Shown here: in pieces, positions 32,938 to 45,612 of the stretch
How positions within the stretch are numbered: position 1 is the stretch's first letter
Layout of the letters: every line of letters begins with the position of its first letter
Source of the DNA: Rana temporaria
Taxonomy: Eukaryota > Chordata > Amphibia > Anura > Ranidae
Assembly: GCF_905171775.1 (NCBI RefSeq)
Contig: NC_053491.1
Span: 227,344,247-227,408,246 of the forward strand
Direction: 5' to 3'
DNA length: 64,000 nucleotides
The notes under the pieces: model-generated
The model's database searches: none
Told to the model about the DNA's origin: nothing
What the model saw: only the letters and a program-made list of their open reading frames with translations
Position numbers and translations under genes: made by a program

Positions 32938-35467
32938 GGGCAATGGTGTGGGGGTGGTGGCGCTGTCTGAGTGGAGGCTGATAATACCCATAGGTGGTAT
33001 GAACAAACTATATAGACCTCAAATACAAGAGTGATTAATGTGTCTCAAATAATAGTGCCTCTAAAATATGCGGTGTGCCAGTGGAAAAATGGATATCATA
33101 AGTGTTTGCTATGACCACATGCTGCACGTAGCATCAAAATGCAAAATAATATATACAACGTTGGAAAAAATTATAGTAGTAAAAAGTGATAACATACAGC
33201 ACAAGTGCTGGAAAAAAGGTGTCCAGAAAGTGTCCAAAGGATAAATCCAAAAATGTATATATATTCAAAAGGTATATACAAAAACAACAATCCAGGTGTA
33301 TAACCAATATTAAATAGGTTGACAGCAGTCCAAAGTGATATTGGTGACTATGTACTTTCCAAGCAGATAGGTGATCACAGTTGCAGTAGTGCAGTGATGC
33401 GAAGTGGGTCCGTGCTCCCCCTCATGGGGTCCCTACTCACCAGAAGCCTCACCCCTGCAGGGGTAAAGTGCATGGAAGATATCCAACCAACTCGAGTCCT
33501 CGCTCTCCTAGTAGATCCTATAGTCCAGCTGGTACCAAAAAGATCCTAGTGGCCAGAATTCCTCCAAAGGGAAAAAAAAGGTTCTCATAGGGTAGTAGGT
33601 TCAGATTCCAGTGGGTAAGTTTATTAGTACAGCCAAGAGGCTTATACTGAAACAATTGTATACAAATGTATATAGCAAAAATTAAAATGGTATATAATAA
33701 AAAATATAAAATATAAAAGTGAAAATAAAAAACACAGGGCCAGATAAATGCTTGTAGATGCAAGCAGGCAGTTATCAGTATATAAACAAGCTTCCCTGCA
33801 CAGCACAGGCTCCACAGATGATATCAGAGCCAGCATGGGGAACGGCGTGCGTTCCACCAGATGAACAGCTGGTTGATCCAGGAAGTGCGTGCGGGCGTGC
33901 GTGTATCCGCTTTACGCACGTTTCGTTCTCTTACGTCTTCTGAAGCGGGTACACGCATACCGCTACTGATGGTTAATATAGCCGGCGTCACCATGGAAAA
34001 ACCCCTCCCACTTAGCGGCGATCACCATCATAATTTTGTTGGGGGAATCCCTTCCGATCGGATCATTTTGGCAAGAGTCCCTGGGTAAATGTAATTTCCA
34101 TGGTGGGCATAAGCTTATACGGGCATGACATAACACTCCATACGGTGACAGTTTTCATGTGAGCATAAGCTTATACGGACATAACATAACATTCCATACG
34201 GTGACATCTTAATTTGACTATATGGCTTATATCAGCACTGGGTTTCATAGGCTCTCATATGTGATACGAATGTGGGATAAGAGTATGATACATATATAGG
34301 AATATATCAGATCTGTATAAATACACTAAAAATCATTGATATAAACATTAAGTATATCAGATCTGATATAGTAATGCATAAACGCTCTGTGAACTGTAGG
34401 TGTGCCCATTGCAGGGGGGGCCTAGTGTACAGGTCATAATACATATGGAAAAGTGCAAACAGAGAGAAACATATGTTTCAAAATATATGTTTCAAATTGA
34501 GATAGCATAATATAATGATGTTGCTCTTAACAGAGTGAGCACCCCAGGAGTAGGATGAGGGTAAGACCTGGAAGTAAAAGTATAGGTACAAGCAGTGGTA
34601 TACCTAAGGTCAAAAATGGGGGGCAGGGTGGATAGCATAACCCGTATCTTGAATGGAAAACAGGTGATAAAGTACAGAGATCATGGGTGCTGGGGTGTGC
34701 AGCACTTGCATCATAGAATAAATTATATGGATAAAGGTATGTGACATTAGACATCAAACAAAGATAATGCCTCATCCTAAGAGGAAACGTAGGGCCCAAG
34801 CAGGCCTAACAGGGGCGTTTGTGTGACAGGGCCTCCCAGGTAGCAGACCCCAGGAAGTGGCATACTGGAGATGGTTACTAGATTCGAATACTATCAATGT
34901 CCCATAGCTAGATAATAAACAAGGGCACTACATAACCTGTGTACCCTGGATAGATAATCTTGGAAACCCTACAGCTAGGGGTTGGCAAGGAAACAATTGA
35001 GGTCAATGTCCTTGTTCAACCCATAGGGTGCAAGCGAACCCAGGCGGTAGATCCAACTGGTCTCATTTTGGGATATTGCAGTGGTCTTATTTCCTCCCCT
35101 CCAGTTATCTTTATGGTATCAATACCGTAGAAGATCAGGCCAGTGGGGTCTTGGTGGTGGAACTCTTTGAAATGGCGTGAGAGATGGTGTTTGGGAAACC
35201 TGCTTTAATCCTATTGATGTGTTCCCGGATTCTTATCTTCAAGGGTCGTGTGGTTCTACCCACATATTGCAAGTGGCACGGCACTCAATGACATAAGTCA
35301 CGTGTGTTGTGTCACAGGTGATGAGTTCCTTGATTTTGTATTCTTTGAAGTCATTTCTGGATTTAAAACTCATTTTTCTTCTCGGTTGTTTTTTGCTGAC
35401 CCTGCAGCCTAGGCATCTCTGGCATTTGAAGAATCCCTTCAAATCAGGACAGATGTTACCTGTTGGG
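32938..35467 (-). mobile_element. Penelope-like retroelement, upstream partial unit (pseudo-LTR)
   Basis: Near-identical to 27303-29835, in the same orientation, covering the endonuclease and 3' untranslated part. It ends exactly at the run of N, so it is unknown whether the reverse transcriptase followed. Differences from the other unit are mostly one-base indels. The endonuclease frame is broken just after VTYVIEC by loss of one G near 35280. Confidence 0.85.
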
Positions 35468-35480
35468 NNNNNNNNNNNNN
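35468..35480. other. Assembly gap (13 N)
   Basis: Thirteen unknown bases separate Penelope-like sequence from unrelated sequence. The gap size is likely nominal. Confidence 0.99.
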
Positions 35481-35637
35481 GAACACCTATTCTACTGCTG
35501 AAAAAGCATGTTTCATTAGCCAGTGAGGAGTGTTTCCTAAAAGCTCAGATTACATTGTATGTAATTGTATTTCAAACGTAGCTTTAACATTTAATAATGT
35601 AGAAAAGTGGTCATTGACTCACTGAGATGCAAGTGCA

Positions 35638-36074
35638 CACTCCTTTAACTTAAAAGGGGGGAACTAAAGCGCTAGCCAAAACTAACAAAGTGAGGAATGA
35701 AAATCGTGAACAAAAATAATAGAAGAAAAATTAATGCAGCTCAAATCTGAAATGTACTAACGACAAAGAAGTTGAATGAATAATGCTGGATGATGAGCGC
35801 AAAAATTGTTGAATAGTGCATACACAAACAATGTGAATATGATCCCCTATAGGGGAATAAAACCAAACAATAGAAATAATAGTAATTATAAATGAAATCC
35901 CATAGCCACTCAAGGAAGCGTCCTTGAGTGGCTATGGGATTTCATTTATAATTACTATTATTTCTATTGTTTGGTTTTATTCCCCTATAGGGGATCATAT
36001 TCACATTGTTTGTGTATGCACTATTCAACAATTTTTGCGCTCATCATCCAGCATTATTCACTCCTTTAACTTAA
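35638..36074. mobile_element. Insertion with a perfect 140-bp inverted repeat and 16-bp direct repeats
   Basis: Bases 35777-35916 and 35921-36060 are exact reverse complements separated by four bases (AGCG). The whole is bracketed by the direct repeat CACTCCTTTAACTTAA at 35638-35653 and 36059-36074, which looks like a target duplication. Between the left direct repeat and the palindrome lie about 120 bp of unpaired A-rich sequence. The wording TGATCCCCTATAGGGG recalls the 5' leader of the Penelope-like element (TGATCCCCTAAAGG at about 32912). It could be a foldback retro-insertion or a long-read foldback artefact. Confidence 0.7.
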
Positions 36075-36424
36075 TTTTCCACAACTTCCTGGATATTCCC
36101 AAGGAGAATAGGCTTCTCAGCTTCCTTCCCCCAGCAGCTCAGAGAGGCCATACCTGATGAGACAGAGGTAGGTGGGTATGTGATGTGATGTGCTACTAGG
36201 TGAGTGGTCCTCCATTGTCGGAACCATTGTGTGGGCTGCCAAGCAAGAACCTAATAGCACAAAGCTTCTCCATAAGATCCAGCTACTACTATGTGGAGCA
36301 TTTTCACAAATTCTTCCAGAGAACTCCAGTTCCAGTGTGGTGGCCCTTCATCCTTGGGCATTGGATCTCTCCAGCTGTTCACTTTTGTTACCCTGGACTT
36401 CACTGCAGGGGACATTGTCTATGA

Positions 36425-36696
36425 TGCCCCGTACACACGACCGAGTTTCTCGGCAGAATTCAGCCAGAAACTCGGTCGGAGCTGGATTCTGCCGAGAAAA
36501 CTCAGTCGTGTGTACACTTTTCAGCGAGGAACCCGTCGAGGAACTCGTCGGGCCGAAAAGAGAACATGTTCTCTATTTCCTCGTTGTTCAATGAGGAAAG
36601 TCGGCCCGCCGAGCTCCTCGGCGGCTTCCACACTGAACTCGACGAGGAACTCGATGTGTTTCGCCCGTCGAGTCCCTCGGTCGTGTGTACGAGGCC
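36425..36696. mobile_element. Inverted-repeat element, GGCCCC-type ends
   Basis: Ends TGCCCCGTACACACGACCGAG and, inverted, CTCGGTCGTGTGTACGAGGCC, with TGA on both sides (36422-36424 and 36697-36699). The interior is rich in CTCGGC and GCCGAG words and folds back. It is related by its ends and by its TGA target to 11827-12268. There is no coding sequence. Confidence 0.75.
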
Positions 36697-36699
36697 TGA

Positions 36700-38480
36700 G
36701 AGTAATCTCAAGTAGCTGTGTTCTGAACAGTTTTACCAAAGTAGTGATTGTCAGCTATTCTCTCTGTTGTACTATAGAGACTATGCTATGCAGTAATATT
36801 TTAGCCATGACGGGGTCACAGAGACAAGGCTGTGAGGAGTCCATGACTGTGGAGCTTTCATAATTCAACGTACTGTATGTATGTTTTTTGCCATCTCGAA
36901 TCTGTGTTAGATTTTTGCTTCTGGTTTTGCATCTGTTAATTACAGTTTCTCCTGTCTGATCATTTGGCCAATCACCTATTTTAGAAAAGTGTTAGTGAAA
37001 ATGTAATAATGTTTAACTGAGTCTAACTGAAGAAGTAGTTTACCTTTACCAATATTGGTAATAGCTACCTATAGATATAAGAAATTATGCAGTTTTGACC
37101 AACATTGAATAATACCCTTACTATAGGTGTAAGCTATTTATGCACCTTTTGAAGCCTGACTGAAAAACTCTTACGGGTGGCATCATTCTATCCTGTCTTA
37201 TTGCTAGGATGTTGCTAAGAGACTCCCAGATGTTACTGTTCACCTTCACCATCACTTGGTTTACTTGGTAAAGTTGGGCTTTATGTTACTGTGCTATCTA
37301 ATCGAAATTGCAAAACTACACATTCACATTTACAACAGAAATAAAAATTTCTTAGAAAAATAAGCTGTGTGGTCAAACTAAGAAAACCAACAATGATGGT
37401 TGTAAGTTAATGTTTTGGATCTTGAAGGACCATTTCAACAAGGAGGCATGTTTCCCAAGAGGTTCTGCAACAACTAAAGATGTAATGACATTCCTTGAAA
37501 GAAAAATGGCATGACCTTGTAAAATGAAAGGTAACTATATAAATAAAATATTATCAATATACCAAAAGGAAATAGGCATGAAAGCATTTGGTAAATATAT
37601 GGAAACCCTGATGCCTGGTACGATCCTGCATCGCTTCTTGTGATGTGAGGCAAGTTCCTTTATCTCTCAGAGCCTCAGGCACCATGAAATAACACTGCAA
37701 GCTCTGCAGGGCAGGGAATGACTATGATTGAAGAAAAAATGGGAAGAGGATTCCTATCTACGTCTCATTCCCTAGCTGAATATGATTTCAGTGTAATACC
37801 GGAGCTCCTGCTATATAGTGATACACAGTATTGTCTTTTCCTTGCATTATGTGCACTCTTGTTGCATACAGCAATTTAAGTAATAGATTCTTGTATCAAT
37901 AAGTGTTTATTTCTGTATTATACAACCATGGTCTTTCCTGTTAGAAATACCATTGTAAAAGTGGAACACTGCTGCACCAAATATGAGAAAAAAATATCTT
38001 ATTATTACCTTAGCATATTCCATCCATAACTAATAAGTTATCATGCACTTGCAGGAAATAAGATAGCAAAGCAGAATGAATATGGCCTCACCTCTAAGAA
38101 AATTAAGACTAATAGTTGAAGGGGTTGTTCACTCCTGCGATATCCTAATGCATCTTGTTTTGGCATTGACTATTAAAAGCTGCATTACGGATTCTCAATT
38201 TGTTTTTCTCTATTTATTATAGTATGAATTAAAAGTTTTTGTTTATTTCTTTTACATTTTTGGTAGGTAAATGTAAAATATTATATTAATATTTAGTCTT
38301 TTCCTTTTGAGCAAGTCAGTGGGACTCTCATCACATTTTCATATTTTCCTCATTCTGTTTAGTTTCTTTGTTGTACAAAAATACTTTGGATTAAGAAGTT
38401 CAATAGCTACAGTCTGAAATTTACACACGCAAGTGAATATTTCAGAGCTGTGGCCAATACCCCTTATGCCACTCACCCAA
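36700..38480. other. No recognisable gene or element
   Basis: AT-rich sequence without supported frames or repeats; it is not duplicated within the window. Confidence 0.5.
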
Positions 38481-38890
38481 ATCCATTATTGTTTCACTTA
38501 AAGTGGAAGTTCAGTCAAAAGCTAATAAAGGCTAAAACCTACTCTCATCCCTATTCTACGCCTATTCTATCTAACCCTGTACATAAAATATCTGTATCTA
38601 TTCTGAAGCTGCTTTGGTCTTGTCCCATGTTCAGCTGTCAGCGTGGCTTCATTGTAGAGGAGGGACAGTCAAAAACGGATGCCCCATAGTAAGCTTTTGG
38701 GTGAATCATCTCCTAGGCATTTACAAGCCTTTGTCGGCAATCTCTCCTCTACACAGAAGCGGAGGCTGAATAGATCATGAGTAATGGTGCTAAGATGTAG
38801 CCATCACCCCAAAAATATATAGAACAAGAATACCCTCTAAATCACCAAGTGGGGGACTATTGTAGGCTACCTTAAAGTACACGATAACAC
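38481..38890. repeat. Interspersed repeat beginning at TTAA
   Basis: Begins CACTTAAAGTGGAAGTTCAG, a start I associate with abundant ranid repeats of the TTAA type. The right end is uncertain (CCTTAAAGTACAC near 38870). There is no coding sequence. Confidence 0.4.
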
Positions 38891-39106
38891 ATATAATAAA
38901 AAAAATATTCATTTAATTTATACAAAATTGTAAAAAAAAACACGGCTCACACTTATAACTCTTCCTATTGATCTAAGGTCATTCACTGGCATGTTATGCT
39001 GTAAGTATATACGCAATCTATTATACTTAAGAGCCGCATTTGTTTTTTACATTTTTGTATAATTGGGGGAAATGAATGCAGAATCAAAATGGGAGATAAA
39101 AAAAAC

Positions 39107-39378
39107 CCTGGTTCACACAGTGTGATTTGTCCTGAGATTTGACAGTTCAAAATCGAATGACAAGTTGCACCCCATTGGCCGCAAATTACCACAACTCATG
39201 TTGCAATGATTTTGAGAAAAAGTATCCTGCAATGTTTCTGTGCAATTTCAATGTGCAACTTGGATTTAAATCTGTGTAAATTAAGTTGCACAGATGTCAG
39301 CAAGCCACACATGAAATCGCACTGATTGGTGGCTTTGAAAATCATGTGATTTCAAAGCCGCACTTAGAGTCAACCAGG
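39107..39378. mobile_element. Miniature inverted-repeat element, duplicate copy
   Basis: Counterpart of the element at 163-431, with the same terminal inverted repeats. It differs by small indels, for example near its left end and in the right terminal repeat. Confidence 0.55.
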
Positions 39379-40034
39379 TTGTAAAAAAAAGGGGTGAGGG
39401 GGTTATGGAGGGGTAGGGATGGGCCTGTGGTGTGCTCCACTGAACTTTTGAATTTTGATGGAAAAAGATCCATGCATTTTAGTCCTAGTCACTAGAAATT
39501 TGGTTTAATAAGAAATTTCAAATTTAACCTGTGTGGGGGTACTTATTAGTCTTACTTCATTGTTATTTTCCTATGCAATAGCCTGGTTAGGGGGATGCTA
39601 CTCCCAATACACTTTTAAATCCTGTTTCATGACATTAAGTTTGTTATTGGCGTCTGTACACTTGCAGTGCAACCAGCGTGCCCAAACTTTGATGTATTTG
39701 TTTGTCTAATTGGTCTTGTGCGATATGGATAAGCTCTTCCATGTCTGAGATCTTGTTAAGTTGTATGTACCATTCTCATGAGTTATCACCAGTGGATTGA
39801 GATTGTCTGGCTGCCTTGACCATGCAAAACTGACAGATATGTTTTGTATACTATGTGTAGTGCCGAAACAAGGTCTTTCTAGAGCCCAGGGATAACATGC
39901 CAAATTGCGACCCCCCCCCAAGATATATGAGCATTATGTTGTCTGCAAAAATCTATTCCACCCAAATAATTGAGCGCATAATCTGCATGCTTAGCTCAAA
40001 TACTCTCATTCCAAGTGTGCTCATAGCACAATGC

Positions 40035-40505
40035 CTCCGCCCCCCCCCCCAAAAAATTCCCCCTTTACTAGCACAAATCCTATCCCCTCAAATTTCCCCT
40101 CCAAGCACAAATCTCCCCCAACTCAAATTCCACCTCCCAGCACAAATTCCCCTCCCCAATCCCCATCCTAGCCCCTCTCAATTTCCCCTCCTAGCACAAA
40201 TGCCCCCAATCATCCCACTAGCACAAATCCCCCTCCCAAATCCCCCCACCATATTACCTTTATAGCACAAACCCCCAAATCTTCAATTCTAGCATAAATC
40301 CATTCTCCCCATCTCTTCTCTCAACACAACCCCCCCAAATTCCCACTTCAGTACACCTTTCAAAATTTTCGCTCCTAAAACAACTATTACCTCCTGCCAT
40401 CCCCCAAAATTCCCCTCCCTACAAAAATTCCCTTCCTCAATCTCCTTGTGGTTTCCCCCAAACTTCACACGATACCACAGTGCCCAGGGCAGTGTCTCCC
40501 TCCTG
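40035..40505. repeat. Degenerate C-rich minisatellite, duplicate copy
   Basis: Counterpart of 1085-1560. Lengths differ at many C-runs, as expected from sequencing error or slippage, and the unit order is preserved. Confidence 0.75.
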
Positions 40506-41041
40506 CCCACCCCTTGTACCAGCCCTGACTATATGTATAGAAGTGTAAAGAGGAGGTATGGGCTGGGGTAAAGTCTGGTGTAATTTATAACAGTGAGCTA
40601 GTGGTATGGTGTACATTTGTTAAGAAAGAAAGTCCGGAGCAAAGAAGGGACTGATTGAGCGAGGGATGTATGACAGGAAGGGACAGGCAGGCAGTGTGCA
40701 GTAGGTCTCCTTAACAGAAGGGGGGTGGCTTGGCAGGGTCGTAGGTTGTTTCCAGCATGCTTGCTGGGGGGAGGAAGTGACGCAGTCATTCCTCCATCTT
40801 ACACGCTTTGGTAGGCAGGGAATGATATTGGGACTTTTGGAGCAAGTGGGGCAGTGTTGGGTCTCTGGAACAGGAGGAAAAGGCTAGGACGTTTTGAGTA
40901 AAAAGGGTGGTACCCATCTGTGGGATAGGGTTATCGGGTACCTTCCGGTTAACAAGGGTTAACCAGGAAGGGGTAAAAAGCAGTAGGTCACTGCGGGCAT
41001 GTGTACTGCCTCTGAGTCGGTGTCTTGTGACTGAGGCTTAA

Positions 41042-41536
41042 AGGAGTTGTAAAGGAAAACATTTTTTTTGCCTAAAATTAATGTCTGCAAGGTAGACAGA
41101 CATAATAGTGTAATGATTCTGTTTAAAAACGAGTAAATACCTATTAAATTCCTTCATCTATACCAAGCCGTCCGGGATTCTAGTTTCTGTTCTCTCATTC
41201 ACTTCCTGGTTTGCATCGCTCGTTCATGTAAGAACTACATTTCCCAGTATGAATTGCGGCACGCCCAGTAATTCACACCTCCTTGAAGTCTCCAACACGT
41301 AGAGAGCATCCTGCCACACAGAAGTAGTTCCCAGGAGGGGGTGAGCACGTTACTGACCACCGCAGTAAAGCCTCCCGTCACGGTGGTCAGTAAAATCAGA
41401 CAAGCAGGAAGTGAACAGAACAGAGAAGAAATAGAGCAACTTCTGAGCAAAAACGAACAATGAGGAAGTGAAAAGAGGAATGTCTGCAGGTAAAGGATGC
41501 TTATTATGAAAAAAAAAAAATTCCTTTACATCCCCT
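41042..41536. mobile_element. TTAA-bounded miniature element, duplicate copy
   Basis: Counterpart of 2103-2593 with TTAA at 41038-41041 and 41537-41540 and the same terminal repeats. Confidence 0.7.
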
Positions 41537-43804
41537 TTAAGGTAAATAGTTTTGTCCAAGTGACCAAGTTGGGTGTCGTGGCCTCCAGACCACCAAGTAT
41601 GAAAAGTTTGTTTGATGTTATTTAAAATGGATATTAATTTTAAGTTTAAAAATCATTAAATAATAGGCCGTATGTCCAATTTTACTCCACAACAGTGTCA
41701 GTTGTCTTATTGGGATAGGGGTTGTGGGGAGGTTGTTTAAAGCAGGTCATGACTAGGGAATCTGGCCTTAAAATGTCAAGGAATAATAAGGGGGTATTGC
41801 CACTATATATGGAGTAGAGTGCCCTCATTATTGATGCATCTCAGCAACCACCATGAATAGAGGGCACCTATTTGTGGAGGAGTGCTGGGGCCCTGGACCA
41901 TGTACGCTATTTTTTTCAAATCCTCTATACATGTCCTCCAGCGGTAGAAGAAGTATTTTATAAAGCCGAAAACAACAATTATGGTAAGGGGTGATGATGA
42001 GGTTTCTGTAATGTCTTGTGTTTTGTTAACTGCCCATTTATAAAAGCATGTGAAATTGTAGTGAAATCACTTGTCATTAATTACCCATAAAAAATGATGT
42101 ACGTCTCAATGTCCTGTTTTGTCGAACACTACTCTTAAGTTAGTTGTGGCCCCTGACTATTCTTTCAGCAAAAACTTTTTTTTTTGACAGACATGGATGT
42201 CACCAAATGTAAAAGAAAATGAAGCAAGACTATTTTGAAGGTTTGAATATTTAATTTTGTTCATTGTGCTATTGACACACAAATTTTGTACTTGTGTTGC
42301 CGGGCTGGTTCCAGCAGTGAAAGGGTGTCCGGCAACGCTTTCCATGGTGGCAGCAGTCAAGGTTACCTTTCAGCCAGCCGCAGGAGCAGCTCTCACTCAG
42401 TGACAATAGAAGTAGGGAAGGATTGTGCAGCTTATATTATCATTCAAATGAAGACGTGGAGAAGAGGTATTTCACTTGATTGGGAGAATAATGGGACCCA
42501 TTTATCTGCGTGTGCAACCTTTCATATCTCTCATACTGTTTTACGAGCCGCATCTATCACTGCGGGAAAAGACAAACGGCTACTTTCTTGATATTATTGA
42601 GGGAATTTGATTGGAGGGAGGGGAGGGGGGGGGGCAGGGATGATTTGGAGAAAATGGAAACTCTATAATTCACTGAAGTCATGCATCCATTTTGTGTTTT
42701 TAACATAATATTCTATTTCTAGATACATACGTACAAAACATACACGTGGATTAACCTACTGAATAACGCATGATAAAAAATAAGCAGAGAGGAGGAGAGG
42801 CTGTCATGTGACTTAGCTAGAATTGATTCAGTTTCTTGATTCCCCAATACATAGTTCTCAGCTATATAAAAGGATTTGCAGATATAAATGATGCAGTATG
42901 CGGATATACCCAGAGTGTTAAAGTGTTAATAAACCTACAACAGTAAAATCAGTCTGTATATGCAGTAAAGCATGCTTGTTATACTCACTGTGGAACCTAA
43001 GGGGTTAATACTCTGCATTGTGCAAAAAGGCTGTTTGATCTTGTCTTCTCTGATCTTCTTCTATACTGTCCCCTGATCATTTTCTGATAACACAGATTCT
43101 ATGAGTCAGGCTGCACATGCTCAGTTGGTGTGTATTGCTAGAGAGTTTTTTTTTTCTTGGAATGGTGCATGTGATCAGCACAGAGGGCCATCAGGTACTG
43201 TCCAGACAGAGGGTCAGGGGGTCCTGTAGCCTAATAGGACAATCAGAGTAGAATGAATCCCCTCCTCCTAAAGCTTTAACCAGACATTGATAGAAGTAAC
43301 AATACTGCTATATACTGCTGATGAGAAAAGGTATTTAGCAGTTCATATTTACTAAAATATTGCTTTTCCATGTTCTGTGTACTGTGGGAGACCAGATATA
43401 GTGAATGCAGGGTCTTGGGTTTAGTAACACTTTAAGAGTTACTGCACTGTGTATAATCCTAGCACATAACATATCTCCTTTTGCACTAAATATACTATGT
43501 AGAATAATATTTAATACTTGAAGGCTTTATATAAAATTGTACCAGTGTACTAAAAGCAAATTTACTTTTAGGCATAAACGATATGCTCATTTTCAAAAAT
43601 AATCTTTACACATTCACTACCTAATGGCCTTGTAATTTATTTTCCATGAAGCTGTGATTTACTTTGTTTTTCTGCCTCTTTGTAACATCCACTATAAGTT
43701 CTTAAATATATCCTTTCCCCTCTGACTTCTGTTTGTTTGCACCTTAGTGGAATACATGTGTGCTGCTCTACGTATACTACAAATACTACATAGTTCATAG
43801 TCCA

Positions 43805-44200
43805 TCTCCGGAGCCAACCCCCCTCACCTTTGCAAGCCCCCCTCACCATCATCAGCCCTCATTGCAACCCCCCTCACCATTGCAAGCCCCTCATTGAAAG
43901 CCCCTCACCTTCATCATTACATCATCAGCCCCTAATTGCAGCCCCCCCCCACCATCATCATCATCATTACATCATCATCAGCCCCCCCCCATCATCATCA
44001 TTACATCATCATTTCATCATCATTAGCCCCCCCCACCACCATCATCATCATCATTACATCATCATTTTAATCATCACCAGCCCCCCCCCACCATCATCAT
44101 CATCATCATCATCACAGCATCATTTCTTCATCATCAGCCCCCCTCACCATCACAAGCCCCCCCTCACCATCGTAAGCCCCTCACAGCCTTTCTCCTTACT
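43805..44200. repeat. C-run and CAT-triplet compound repeat, duplicate copy
   Basis: Counterpart of 4865-5260, with the same module order and small length differences in the C-runs. Confidence 0.85.
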
Positions 44201-44225
44201 GTGCCAAACTGCTGTCACGGTCCCC

Positions 44226-44536
44226 ACTGTGTCACGAAGCTCAGTGTTGGTAACAGTTCTGGCGCGCTGTGATAAATGTCCTGCCCTCCTCCTCCTAGAC
44301 CAGCTTGTGTGATAGACAGAACACTGGCTCTATCACACGAGCTAGTCTAGGAGGAGGAGGGCCAGACATTTATCACAGCGCGCCCGAACTGTTAACACTG
44401 TGATCTCCGTGACACAGCAGATCACTGTGTTACAACCTGCCGTGTAACCGGCATTGCCTGTCAGGGTCGGGTGGGCCGGTTAAAAGTCCTCCACGGGCCG
44501 CATGTGGCCCGTGGGCCGCAGTTTGAGGACCCCTGC
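44226..44536. mobile_element. Foldback element with a hAT-like terminus, duplicate copy
   Basis: Counterpart of 5286-5596 with two one-base differences that I can see. From here to about 57630 the two copies are nearly identical. Confidence 0.5.
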
Positions 44537-44629
44537 TCTAATAGGAAGTCAGGTCAAAGAAGCAGATAAAAAACAAAAAGGAATTTGGAGATTTGGTAGA
44601 GGATGGGTGAAAAAGAAGGTCCGTTTTTT

Positions 44630-45010
44630 GATTTAAAGTTGAACAAAAGGCAAAACTTTTTTTTTTTTTTTCATTTTAGATAGAGTAAGGGAGGGTTATA
44701 ACCCCTGTCAGTTTATTTTTGCCTTCTGTGTCCTATTCGTTAGCCAAAACAGGAAGTGAGGGGAAATCCTTCCATAGTTAGGGAAAACCAGGCTGTCACC
44801 AGTGTCACCAGAACTTGTGTCTCCATTAGAGTAAATTCTGTATCTGTCTTGTTGAAAACCCAACATGTGGGATTTCTTTTACTTTCACTTTCATTGGTGG
44901 TGGTAAACAGAACAAATATAGAGGGCCAATCTCCCTAACAGGGGCACAGACAGTAATAAATGCCCAATAGCAGGTTTAATCTCTCTCTCTTTTTAAATTT
45001 AAGGTAAAAA
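44630..45010. repeat. Interspersed repeat, TTAA-type family B, duplicate copy
   Basis: Counterpart of 5690-6075 in the second copy of the large duplication. Confidence 0.45.
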
Positions 45011-45612
45011 CGCTTGATATATACATACTTCAGTGGATTTTGCTGTCTTGTTGTGGTAGGACCTACTAAGACAAAACAACCCATATATTAAAGTCACTTA
45101 GGCCTATAGATACTTTGCCTGTCCGAGCCAACTATAATTTGCTTTTCCAAAGCCTCTAAAACTCTGCATCAATACAATGCCAGGCATGCACCTTGTACAA
45201 ACCGAATGAGTACACTCCATATATCACTGTGTCAAGCAGTATTTCCATCTTTTCATATTTGTCCACTGAACAATTTTTTTTAACTTTAGAAAGGTGACTA
45301 ATTAATGATACCTCTATCATGACCTGGATAAAAAGAGAACAATTAATATGAAAAAAAAACATTACTCTGAAAGGCATGGTTAAACACCTGCAGTATTCTA
45401 ACAGCAATTAACAGAAGTGAACTGCTTACCTAGCAACAGTAGATAAAGACAGTCCTAACATACTATTACAATTCCAGTGTTTTCACACTGGCCAGTGATT
45501 GATGAAAGAAAAAAAAAAGTTGAGTGGCAAAGTTGGGGCCATTGAAGAGAGAACAGCAGCCCCAACAGACAAAAGATCAAAGTGAAGGTCCACTCCAAAG
45601 TAGGCATGTGCA

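Noticed and set aside
35731..36157. Two genes on opposite strands sharing one 47-residue peptide
   Set aside because: They are the two arms of the perfect inverted repeat read in opposite directions.
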